From Algimonas porphyrae (lineage in GTDB: Bacteria > Pseudomonadota > Alphaproteobacteria > Caulobacterales > Maricaulaceae): a stretch of 64,000 bases of DNA. The translations under genes were made by a program, and so were the position numbers. The stretch spans positions 803,501 through 867,500 of the forward strand of contig NZ_CP163424.1 of the NCBI RefSeq assembly GCF_041429795.1, read 5' to 3'. Numbering within the stretch: the first letter of the stretch is position 1; the number at the start of each line of letters is the position of its first letter. The notes beneath the pieces are model-generated. The model saw only the letters and a list, made by a program, of their open reading frames with translations. It was not told the origin of the DNA and ran no database searches. Below, piece after piece: positions 1 to 6,809 of this stretch.

Positions 1-1
1 G

Positions 2-430
2 GACACGCCGATCGCCATCGACCGCCGGATCGATCCGGACGCGCTGCGCGTAAAGGGTGATGCGGTGCAGATACAGCAAGTGCTGGTCAACCTTGTCCGG
101 AACGGGTGCGAAGCCATGATCGATCAGCCGGTTAAATGCCTGACCCTCTCTATTCACCCGGACGCGGAACATCCGGACATGAGCCGGATCAGCGTGTCCG
201 ATACCGGCGAAGGCCTGTCCGATGCCGTCATCACGGACCTGTTCACAGCCTTTACTTCGACGAAAAGTGGCGGGCTGGGCGTCGGTCTGTCGATCAGTCG
301 GTCAATCGTGCACGCGCATGGAGGCCGTATCTGGGCGACGGATAATGACGGCCCCGGCGCGACGTTCAGTTTCACCCTGCCGCGTGTACAGACGTGTGCC
401 GAGGCTGTTAATGTGGATCGACCCGCATGA
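2..430 (+). CDS. fixL: Sensor histidine kinase, C-terminal part (FixL-like), truncated by window edge
   Basis: The reading frame is open from base 2, so the gene begins before the window and only the ATP-binding half of the kinase is visible. Seen: the N-box (NLVRNGCEAM), the G1 box DTGEGLS, and the G2 region GGLGVGLSISRSIVHAHGG, in the usual HATPase_c order. The stop codon overlaps the start of the next gene as ATGA, so kinase and response regulator are translationally coupled. The FixL assignment rests on this neighbour being FixJ-like and on a FixK-like gene nearby. The heme-PAS sensor that would prove it lies outside the window. Confidence 0.8.
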   Translation, partial: DTPIAIDRRIDPDALRVKGDAVQIQQVLVNLVRNGCEAMIDQPVKCLTLSIHPDAEHPDMSRISVSDTGEGLSDAVITDLFTAFTSTKSGGLGVGLSISRSIVHAHGGRIWATDNDGPGATFSFTLPRVQTCAEAVNVDRPA

Positions 431-1011
431 GCCTTTCGATCCATGTCATCGACGATGATGAACAAGTTCGGGAGTCGCTGGGCCTGTTACTGGAAACGGT
501 CGGTCACACGGTCCTGACCTTCGCCTCCGGTGAGGCCTATATCGAGGCGGATGCCGCGCTGACGGATGCCGTGCTGATCCTCGATGTGCGAATGCCGGGT
601 CGGGACGGTCTGGATGTGCTGGACCATGTCAGGCAGCGTTCCGCATCGGTTCCAGTGATCATGATTAGCGGGCACGGTGACATACCGCTCGCCGTCAAGG
701 CCATGCAGAGCGGGGCCAATGACTTCGTCGAAAAGCCTTTTGTCGCGAACCGGATTTTGAATGCCATCGACAAGGCCGGAGCCCCCGCTGACCAAACGGT
801 GCCCGAAAGCGAGGACCGGCTGGCCGTGCTGACACCACGCGAACGGGAAGTGGCCGAGCGGCTTGCCGAAGGAAAGCCGAACAAGATCGTTGCCCATGAA
901 TTGGGGGTTTCGGTGCGGACGGTCGAAACGCATCGCGCGCGGCTTAAATCCAAACTGTCTATCGGCTCATTGGCAGAACTGGTCCGGATTGTGCTGGAGT
1001 CCGAAAACTAG
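427..1011 (+). CDS. fixJ: FixJ-family two-component response regulator
   Basis: A 194-residue regulator with an N-terminal receiver domain and a C-terminal LuxR/FixJ-type helix-turn-helix. Visible receiver residues are the acidic pair DDDE near residue 10, the phospho-acceptor in LILDVRMPG (about residue 54), the SGHGD switch region and the KPF lysine. The DNA-binding part begins at about residue 135 (TPREREVAERLAEGKPNK) and contains the recognition helix VSVRTVETHRARL. In rhizobia and Caulobacter FixJ, phosphorylated by FixL at low oxygen, activates fixK. Here a FixK-like gene with a FixJ-type box lies 1.5 kb downstream, which supports the role. Confidence 0.9.
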   Translation: MSLSIHVIDDDEQVRESLGLLLETVGHTVLTFASGEAYIEADAALTDAVLILDVRMPGRDGLDVLDHVRQRSASVPVIMISGHGDIPLAVKAMQSGANDFVEKPFVANRILNAIDKAGAPADQTVPESEDRLAVLTPREREVAERLAEGKPNKIVAHELGVSVRTVETHRARLKSKLSIGSLAELVRIVLESEN

Positions 1012-1071
1012 GGACTGCGGACATGCGTTAGCAGACTGCGCGCGAAGCCTGGCACGGACTTCGTTAGCGCC

Positions 1072-1524
1072 TTAGACTTTTCGACAATCGTGCCGGATCA
1101 TCGACTGCCAGCCTGTACGGGTCTTTGCCTCCGCCGCCCAGATCATACCGTCATCCGTCGGCCAGACGCCAAAGCGCGCCAGACCGGATGGCATATCGGC
1201 ATGAAAGCCTTTGGCGGTGTCATGCATCTCCGTCACATCCGCCATGACCCCGTAGGATTGGCCGCCATCGCTGGTAAAGGACCAGAAGGCGGGAACCTTG
1301 TCAGCGTTCAAGCCGTAATGGGCGATTTCCGAATAGGTCTTTCGACCCTCGCCAATGTCCCAATCCGCTTGCAGGCGGATGAACTTGCCATCGAGAATGG
1401 TCGTATAGGTCCGAATGCAGACGACCTTGCCCATCGGTGTGTCCGGGTCGATCGCAAGCCACTGACCAAGTAGCGGTTTCATGAATCCCATCTTGCCGCG
1501 CCCGGTCTTCCAAGTCTGTGTCAT
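1072..1524 (-). CDS. Hypothetical protein, about 150 aa
   Basis: Not recognised with certainty. The protein is short, soluble and rich in aromatic residues (LLGQWLAIDP, TYTTILDGKFIRLQADWDIG, FWSFTSDGGQSYG), a pattern expected of a small beta-barrel of the DUF1579/lipocalin-like kind that begins with a weight-and-compare strand. No signal peptide or membrane segment is seen. It is read from the minus strand, convergent with fixJ, and lies just downstream of the SRPBCC gene, so it may be the third gene of the ArsR operon. Function unknown. Confidence 0.65.
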   Translation of the reverse strand: MTQTWKTGRGKMGFMKPLLGQWLAIDPDTPMGKVVCIRTYTTILDGKFIRLQADWDIGEGRKTYSEIAHYGLNADKVPAFWSFTSDGGQSYGVMADVTEMHDTAKGFHADMPSGLARFGVWPTDDGMIWAAEAKTRTGWQSMIRHDCRKV

Positions 1525-1585
1525 CTTGTATCTTTCAAAAAGGCGTGCGCTCGGGTCGCGACGATTGGGGCGTTTTCCGTCCGGG

Positions 1586-2134
1586 TCAAGAGAACGACTT
1601 CGCCCTTAGAGCGGCGATCGTCTGGCGATATTCCGATTCGAGCGTATCGTGCCGGGTCCAGAAGTTTGGAGCGAGCGCCCGCGACAAGCGGCATTCAAGT
1701 CGTTCCAGATGAGTGTGCCAACCCGCAGCCGAACCGACCATGTCGCTGTCGCTCGTGATCCGTTCATGAACCAGATGAAGTTCGGTCCCATCTGCCACCT
1801 CTTTGAGTGACATCGTGACCAGTGTTTCCCCATCAGGCCCCGCGCCGGGCCAGAGAAAGGCCAACGTCCTGGGCGGATCATAGGTGACGACCGTGCCCTC
1901 GAAATCAGCCGTATAGCGCCCCTCCGGGACGTCGTCCGGGCGTTTGTCGCCCAGCTTTTCCGGGTCGAATTTGAACGCGATCCGTCCGCCTGCGCGGGGT
2001 TCGACATCGCCGCGACATAGCCATTGTCCGCGAAGCTCGTCTTCCGTGAGAAAGCGCCAGACGGTCTCGACCGGGCTGGGCAGGGTGCGACGAAACTCCA
2101 GCCGTCCGTCCGCGATGAGGTTAGTGTCGGTCAT
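1586..2134 (-). CDS. SRPBCC (AHSA1-type) domain protein
   Basis: The N-terminal half reads FRRTLPSPVETVWRFLTEDE followed by LRGQWLCRGDVEPRAGGR, the signature of AHSA1/START-like SRPBCC proteins, which form a deep hydrophobic ligand pocket. Length, about 180 residues, is normal. The ATG at 2134 has an AAGGA sequence 8 nt upstream; an ATG two codons earlier is too close to it. It overlaps the 3' end of the ArsR gene by 14 nt. ArsR-SRPBCC pairs are common, and the regulator usually controls its own operon. Ligand unknown. Confidence 0.85.
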   Translation of the reverse strand: MTDTNLIADGRLEFRRTLPSPVETVWRFLTEDELRGQWLCRGDVEPRAGGRIAFKFDPEKLGDKRPDDVPEGRYTADFEGTVVTYDPPRTLAFLWPGAGPDGETLVTMSLKEVADGTELHLVHERITSDSDMVGSAAGWHTHLERLECRLSRALAPNFWTRHDTLESEYRQTIAALRAKSFS

Positions 2135-2459
2135 TCTCATAGTCCTTCACAGCGCTTTCGAGCGCATCCAGACGGTCGCTCCAGAAACGTGAATATTGAT
2201 CAAGCCAGTTGCGCAGGTCCCGCATTGGGGCAGCGTTCAAACGGCAAACCTGTGTGCGACCGATTTTGCGCTTCTCCACCAGTCGCGCTTCCACCAACAC
2301 ATGCACATGCTTGGAGGCTCCGGCGAAACTCATATCGAGCGGTGCGGCCAGTTGTCCGACTGTTGCGGGTCCTTCGCTCAGCGCCATGAGAATATGCCGC
2401 CGCGCGGGGTCTGACAGCGCCCTGAACAGCGTGTCCATGTCGGATTTATACTCAACCAT
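2121..2459 (-). CDS. ArsR-family winged-helix transcriptional regulator
   Basis: A compact winged-helix repressor: FRALSDPARRHILMALSEGP then TVGQLAAPLDMSFAGASKHV, followed by the wing (VEARLVEKRKIGRTQVCRLN). No cysteine metal site of the ArsR/SmtB kind is seen in the recognition helix, so it probably belongs to the non-metal SdpR-like branch that accompanies SRPBCC proteins. I place the start at the ATG at 2459, which lies inside a perfect palindrome. A TTG at 2474 and an ATG at 2441 are alternatives. It is translated together with the SRPBCC gene. Confidence 0.85.
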   Translation of the reverse strand: MVEYKSDMDTLFRALSDPARRHILMALSEGPATVGQLAAPLDMSFAGASKHVHVLVEARLVEKRKIGRTQVCRLNAAPMRDLRNWLDQYSRFWSDRLDALESAVKDYENDRH

Positions 2460-2493
2460 ATGGTTAAATAACAAATATGAGGATAAGACTCAA
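2454..2493 (-). promoter_or_regulatory. Predicted arsR promoter with palindromic operator over the start codon
   Basis: On the minus strand a -35-like TTGAGT (2493-2488) is followed after 17 nt by a -10-like TATTTA (2470-2465). Immediately after it lies the perfect 12-bp palindrome AACCATATGGTT (2454-2465), whose central ATG is the proposed arsR start codon. Transcription starting at the normal distance from this -10 would give an almost leaderless mRNA, and no Shine-Dalgarno sequence is visible. Inference: ArsR binds here and represses its own operon. Confidence 0.5.
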
Positions 2494-2536
2494 CCCTGAA
2501 GTTGAACAATTAAAGTGACGGGGGAGGTCTGCGTAG

Positions 2537-2552
2537 TTCTACGTACGTAGAA
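2537..2552. promoter_or_regulatory. Perfect 16-bp palindrome matching the FixJ box
   Basis: The sequence TTCTACGTACGTAGAA is its own reverse complement and contains GTACGTAG on both strands. That agrees with the FixJ recognition consensus GTAMGTAG described for Sinorhizobium meliloti. It lies 60 nt before the start of the FixK-like gene and about 80 nt upstream of arsR on the other strand. Confidence 0.6.
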
Positions 2553-2611
2553 TTCCGAACTGATATGAAGGGCACATTTCTGGCACCAAAGTCTCATTGC
2601 AGGGGACATCA

Positions 2612-3253
2612 ATGCCACTTTCGTCACACGCTGATTCCATTCTGGGCGCTGTCAGGGTCTATCCGGACAAAACGCCGATCTATCATCAGGGCGATACGGC
2701 GATGCGTATCTTCCGGGTCAATAGTGGTGTCGTCATGACATTCCGGCTTCTGGAAGACAGCCGTCGTCAGATTACGGGCTTCTGTACGGAAGGAGAGTTT
2801 TTCGGCCTCTCACCTGACGGCGAGTATAAGGACGGGGCCGTCACGGTTACGAGCGCCGGCGTGCAGAGCATTTCCATTGCTGCCCTGGAATCCGATCCGG
2901 TCCTGAGCGCGAAACTGCTCGCCCATAGCTGGCGCAAGGTCGAAGACACACAATCGCTCATGATGACGCTGACGAAAACATCGTCCGAAGCCCGTGTCGC
3001 GGCTTTCCTTGTCATGCTGGCCGAACGAAGGGGCCGCCGGGACGGGCATGAAGACAGCGCACCCATTCAGGTCGGCCTGCCCATGTCGCGCCTCGATATT
3101 GCGGACTATCTCGGCCTGTCGCGAGAAACGGTCAGCCGTCGCCTGACGGATCTGCAGGAGCTGGGCCTGATCGATCTGCCGGATATTCATACAGCCTGTA
3201 TCACCCAGTTCGATGGACTTCGCCGTCGTGCGGGATTGATGGCGGCGGCCTGA
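2612..3253 (+). CDS. fixK: Crp/Fnr-family transcriptional regulator (FixK-like)
   Basis: A 213-residue protein with an N-terminal cyclic-nucleotide-binding beta-roll (IYHQGDTAMRIFRVNSGVV; FCTEGEFFGL) and a C-terminal Crp helix-turn-helix with the recognition segment LDIADYLGLSRETVSRRLTD. No N-terminal cysteine cluster is present, so it is not an oxygen-sensing Fnr, which fits FixK, regulated at the level of transcription by FixJ. The ATG at 2612 has AGGGGA 5 nt upstream. A TTG 15 nt earlier is less likely. Named by context and family, so moderately sure. Confidence 0.8.
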   Translation: MPLSSHADSILGAVRVYPDKTPIYHQGDTAMRIFRVNSGVVMTFRLLEDSRRQITGFCTEGEFFGLSPDGEYKDGAVTVTSAGVQSISIAALESDPVLSAKLLAHSWRKVEDTQSLMMTLTKTSSEARVAAFLVMLAERRGRRDGHEDSAPIQVGLPMSRLDIADYLGLSRETVSRRLTDLQELGLIDLPDIHTACITQFDGLRRRAGLMAAA

Positions 3254-3312
3254 GCGCAAGGCGCTATCTCGAATGCACTTGCATCCCCGATCCGTGATCG
3301 TGATGAGGATGC

Positions 3313-4053
3313 ATGAATGCGAAACCCTCGCCGCGACAGCTTGATCCGTCCGACCGCCTGAGCCCGACCCAGTTCTGGGGGCTGGTGGTGGTCGTCTTCG
3401 TGGTCATGCAATTCCCGCTGGTCCGAATTCCGGTTTTATTCGTCTCCACCTGGGCGCATGAGCTGGGGCATGGTTTAGGGGCGATCCTGACGGGCGGGAC
3501 ATTCTATGATCTGACCGTTTTTCCAAACTTCTCTGGTGTCGCGTTGGTTGGGGTCGTCAGCGATTTCTCGCAGGCCACGGTCATCATGCTGGGCCTGCTG
3601 GGCCCAAGCCTGTTGGGGGTTCTGATGATTGGGCTAACGCGCGGGCTGCACTGGCCGCGAGCGGCCCTCGCCGTCATGGCCGCGCTGATGGGATTGTCGT
3701 TGATCTGGGCTGCGGATCTTTTCACGCTGGGGACGCTAGCTGTTGGAGCTATGATGTTCGGATTGATGGCATGGAAACTGCCAGACCGCGCAACATTGCT
3801 CACAGCGCATGTGGTGGCCATCGCGCTGTGCCTGAACGCGCTGACGGGTTTTGGGTACTTCTTCATGGGCAATGCGGAGGTTGCGGGCAACCTTCACCGT
3901 ACGGATACGGGCGTGCTGGCCGATCTGTGGGTCGGGCCTTACTGGTTCTGGGGCGCGGTCATGGTTGCGCTCTCAGTTCTGATCCTGGTTATAGGGTTTG
4001 TTGCATCGGACCGCTGGGCCCGACGCCATGCAGTCAGGCAAGAGGCTGACTAG
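3313..4053 (+). CDS. M50B-like integral membrane metalloprotease family protein
   Basis: About six hydrophobic segments and a zinc-type motif HELGH within WAHELGHGLGAILTGG near residue 53 place this in the peptidase M50B-like group (PF13398 type), relatives of site-2 proteases. Whether it cleaves a substrate is unknown. M50B-like proteins often lack a clear second metal-binding motif, and I do not see an obvious NPDG-type motif here. It follows fixK on the same strand after 59 nt and is convergent with the DUF1523 gene, overlapping it by 4 nt. No PDZ domain. Confidence 0.7.
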   Translation: MNAKPSPRQLDPSDRLSPTQFWGLVVVVFVVMQFPLVRIPVLFVSTWAHELGHGLGAILTGGTFYDLTVFPNFSGVALVGVVSDFSQATVIMLGLLGPSLLGVLMIGLTRGLHWPRAALAVMAALMGLSLIWAADLFTLGTLAVGAMMFGLMAWKLPDRATLLTAHVVAIALCLNALTGFGYFFMGNAEVAGNLHRTDTGVLADLWVGPYWFWGAVMVALSVLILVIGFVASDRWARRHAVRQEAD

Positions 4054-4709
4054 CGCGACTTGGGCGAGCCGAAAATCTTGCGCCAGCGACTGCGGACCCG
4101 ACCGCTTCCGGCCTCCACGCTCTCGCTCACATCGCGCGCGGCGTCCCCGATGGTATCGCCGACAGCGTCGAGCGTCGGGTCAATGCGCTTGGCTTTCCAG
4201 CTACGGATCGCCCGCCAGATGAAGAACCAGAGCGCCAGCAACAGCCCGATAAAGACGATGTTGAACCAGGGGATCAGCAACACATCCGGTCCCGAAACCC
4301 GCTTGATCGATGTCGCATTGGGAAAGATGGAGAACATCTTGATGCGCCAGCCATAATGGCGGACGGCCACCCATTGCTCTTCACCTTTGGCAAGGCTCTG
4401 GGCCAGCGCGGTCACGTCGCCGCTGTCAAATTTGAAATAAGGCGGGAAGCCCCAGCCCGTATCTTCATTGCGGTAGACGATGGTGCTGCCATTGGCCCGT
4501 TCCGCATTGATGAAACGGACGTCACGTGTGGCGCCTTCGATGGTGCCGATATCGGCCCGGTCCCAGAACGGTGCACCGGATTCTACGTCGATCCGCTTTA
4601 CTTCCGTTCCGACGATCTGAACGACGTCCCGGTCCGGCAGATAGTAATTCAGTAGCACCGCGCCGACGATGAACAGGATGAAGGCAGGTATATGGCGTAT
4701 ATATTTCAT
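4050..4709 (-). CDS. DUF1523 family membrane protein
   Basis: A 219-residue protein with an N-terminal membrane anchor (IPAFILFIVGAVLLNYYLP), an extracytoplasmic domain containing VVQIVGTEVKRID, typical of DUF1523, a second membrane span (VFIGLLLALWFFIWRAI) and a basic tail. The domain is therefore held between two spans on the outer face of the inner membrane. Function of the family is unknown. It is the last gene of the minus-strand run that contains the AAA+ ATPase. GAGAGACC lies just before the ATG. Confidence 0.75.
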   Translation of the reverse strand: MKYIRHIPAFILFIVGAVLLNYYLPDRDVVQIVGTEVKRIDVESGAPFWDRADIGTIEGATRDVRFINAERANGSTIVYRNEDTGWGFPPYFKFDSGDVTALAQSLAKGEEQWVAVRHYGWRIKMFSIFPNATSIKRVSGPDVLLIPWFNIVFIGLLLALWFFIWRAIRSWKAKRIDPTLDAVGDTIGDAARDVSESVEAGSGRVRSRWRKIFGSPKSR

Positions 4710-4740
4710 GTCAGGTCTCTCTTATGCGGGCTGGTCTGGC

Positions 4741-5019
4741 TCAGCCATATTGAGCGAGCCAGACCAGCCCGAAAATGACGATCGATGGGATGATAAAGAC
4801 GCCCAGGAAGAGCTTCGGGCGGTAGGAGCGGACATAGGCCTTCATGCCTTCGGCAATGAACTGATCGCGGTCCATCACCTGCCTGCGAATGTCAGGCAGG
4901 GCGTCGAATTCGGCTTCCAGCTCCCGTCTATGCTTGAACCGTGCGGTGACGCTGAGGATGACATAGGCCACGCTCAGGATGAGGAAGATCAGGACAATAT
5001 TGCGAACAAGCCCGAACAT
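4741..5019 (-). CDS. Small two-span membrane protein
   Basis: A 92-residue protein: N-terminal span (VRNIVLIFLILSVAYVILSV), a charged, helical stretch of about 45 residues (RRELEAEFDALPDIRRQVMDR), and a C-terminal span (LFLGVFIIPSIVIFGLVWLA). Not recognised. Its start codon directly follows the stop codon of the DUF6638 gene, so the two are almost certainly co-translated. The topology (membrane hairpin with a helical loop) could anchor a partner at the membrane; that is inference. Confidence 0.75.
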   Translation of the reverse strand: MFGLVRNIVLIFLILSVAYVILSVTARFKHRRELEAEFDALPDIRRQVMDRDQFIAEGMKAYVRSYRPKLFLGVFIIPSIVIFGLVWLAQYG

Positions 5020-6513
5020 TTAGCGCTTCCTTTTCTTCTTTTTCGACCGATCCTTGTCACGCTGGCGACGATCATAAGCTCTGCGTTGTCGGGAGCGATG
5101 CCGCCAATCGTCATCGTCTTCGTCCGCGTCATCATCGTCGTCATCATCCCGGTCGCGGGACCGCTTATCTTCTGGCTGGGCCCAGGGGTTGCGGGACTCC
5201 GGATTCTTGCGCCCGCGTGTGCGCGGCGCGGCGGGCTCGTCCATGGCCGGTTCGGGCCCGAACAGGGCTTCGCGCGCCCCCGCCTTGTCGATGGCATATT
5301 CATGTTCGAGGAAGCGGACGACGAAATCTTTCTTGCTGTCGGACCAGTCGCGGTAAGCCTCGTAGAATAGCGACTTGTGACAGATGAAAAGCTGCCGGAA
5401 ATCCAGACCGGATAATTCGGATAGCAGCATGTTGACCAGGTCGCGATCCGGGTGACGCGACGCACGCAGCGCGTAGAAGAAGGCGGGATGATCCGGACCC
5501 AGTTTTGGCACCCGTCCTCCCATGGAGGCCCAGCGCCACACTTCCATCAGTCCGACATATTCGTCCGGCAGCTCATTGGCGTAGCGCCGTTCCAGTTGCC
5601 GGACATTCTGACGTGTCAGGTCTGACAGATCATGCCCCTGATCGGCCGCGGTCGATGCGACGATGAAATCCAGTTTTTGGCGGATGATCAGCGCATTATC
5701 GGAATTGGGTCGCTGCACGATCAGCTCGGTCAGACCTTCCTCATAGAGCCAGTCTGAGATCGCCTTGCGGTCATTCAGCGTCAGAGTCTGGGCAATGTCG
5801 ACATCCTCAATCCCGGCAACGGGGTTGCGTGAAATCAGAGTCGGCGTCTGGGCGTCACGGAAAATATAGACGCCGCCAAAATGAGTGGTGAAATAGTTGC
5901 CTTGCGTGAAAACCTGGCTGTCCAGCTTGACCGGATTGCGCTGAATATTGCCTGTGCGCTTGGCCAACTCGATCATCTCCGCGATCAGCACATCGTCCCA
6001 CCAGGCGTCGCGCTCACGCAGAAACCGGTCGATCTGTCCGGTCAGCGCTTCGGCCTCGGCGACATGGGACTGCGTCGTGTCGGCCGAAACTTCGATCCGG
6101 TTCAGGTCCAGCAGGTCCGATGGACTGTCGATCTTGAACACGGAATCCAGCAATTCGCCAGCCACCGCCTCGCGCGCCGTCAGGGCGAAGAGCTGCGCCT
6201 CATTATCATCGATATAGCGCCGCAGGATGGAGCGCGAGGTGGAGAATTGCGAACCCAGGAGCGGCGCCGTCTTCTGGTCGAGCGACAGCAGAATAAACAT
6301 CTGGTTCGCGCCCAGCGGATTCAGATAAAGTTCGTCATCCAGCTCATGCGCCACCTCCGGCGAATAGCCCGCAATATCGATGTGAAATTCGGTCAGACCC
6401 GTCCGCTTGCCGATCAGAAACTCCAGCGCACGATTGTACCGCTCGACCATCGCCTTTGATGACACCTCATAGAGGTTTCCATACATCAACCCGGCTTTGA
6501 TGAGCCGCATCAT
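5020..6513 (-). CDS. DUF6638-like protein with highly charged C-terminal tail
   Basis: A 497-residue soluble protein beginning MMRLIKAGLMYGNLYEVSS. I match it to DUF6638 from memory of the family and of its habit of lying near an AAA+ ATPase; a profile search was not possible. No catalytic motif is recognised. The last 80 or so residues are low-complexity: prolines and arginines, then a run of aspartates, then a strongly basic Arg/Lys end. This resembles a disordered binding tail. It overlaps the preceding small membrane gene by 4 nt (ATGA) and abuts the following one, so it is an integral operon member. Confidence 0.7.
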   Translation of the reverse strand: MMRLIKAGLMYGNLYEVSSKAMVERYNRALEFLIGKRTGLTEFHIDIAGYSPEVAHELDDELYLNPLGANQMFILLSLDQKTAPLLGSQFSTSRSILRRYIDDNEAQLFALTAREAVAGELLDSVFKIDSPSDLLDLNRIEVSADTTQSHVAEAEALTGQIDRFLRERDAWWDDVLIAEMIELAKRTGNIQRNPVKLDSQVFTQGNYFTTHFGGVYIFRDAQTPTLISRNPVAGIEDVDIAQTLTLNDRKAISDWLYEEGLTELIVQRPNSDNALIIRQKLDFIVASTAADQGHDLSDLTRQNVRQLERRYANELPDEYVGLMEVWRWASMGGRVPKLGPDHPAFFYALRASRHPDRDLVNMLLSELSGLDFRQLFICHKSLFYEAYRDWSDSKKDFVVRFLEHEYAIDKAGAREALFGPEPAMDEPAAPRTRGRKNPESRNPWAQPEDKRSRDRDDDDDDDADEDDDDWRHRSRQRRAYDRRQRDKDRSKKKKRKR

Positions 6514-6809
6514 GAGGTTCGATTCCGTGCGCGTACGGCAAGGAAAAACAGCAAGCCTATTATTGTAAGAACTACCGCACCGGAAACACTGTTGTGGAGT
6601 TTTGGGTGCTCTGTTTTCATGAGGCCGGGAACAGAGAGAGCGCTATAATACACAACGAACAGAATTACCGGATTAGTCAGGGAATATACAGCGACAGCTC
6701 TGGCGGTACCGTGGTTTGCATTATTGAACACGAAATCTAGATGGTATGCCCAAAATCCCGTCCAATAGAACGGCAGTGCTCCTACAAATATATAGGTTAG
6801 GAAGTTCAC
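6510..6809 (-). CDS. Small multi-span membrane protein of atypical base composition
   Basis: A 99-residue protein with three or four hydrophobic segments (YIFVGALPFYWTGFWAYHL; VILFVVYYSALSV; SGAVVLTIIGLLFFLAV). Not recognised. It uses a GTG start that overlaps the stop of the AAA+ gene as GTGA, and its own stop overlaps the DUF6638 start. The DNA is visibly richer in A and T than the flanking genes, with codons such as ATA and TTA that are rare nearby. That suggests a later arrival into the operon or relaxed codon selection. Confidence 0.65.
   Translation of the reverse strand: MNFLTYIFVGALPFYWTGFWAYHLDFVFNNANHGTARAVAVYSLTNPVILFVVYYSALSVPGLMKTEHPKLHNSVSGAVVLTIIGLLFFLAVRARNRTS

Noticed and set aside
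2581..2601. TGGCAC...TTGC resembling a sigma54 promoter before fixK
   Set aside because: The GG and GC elements are 15 nt apart in place of 10, so the spacing is wrong.
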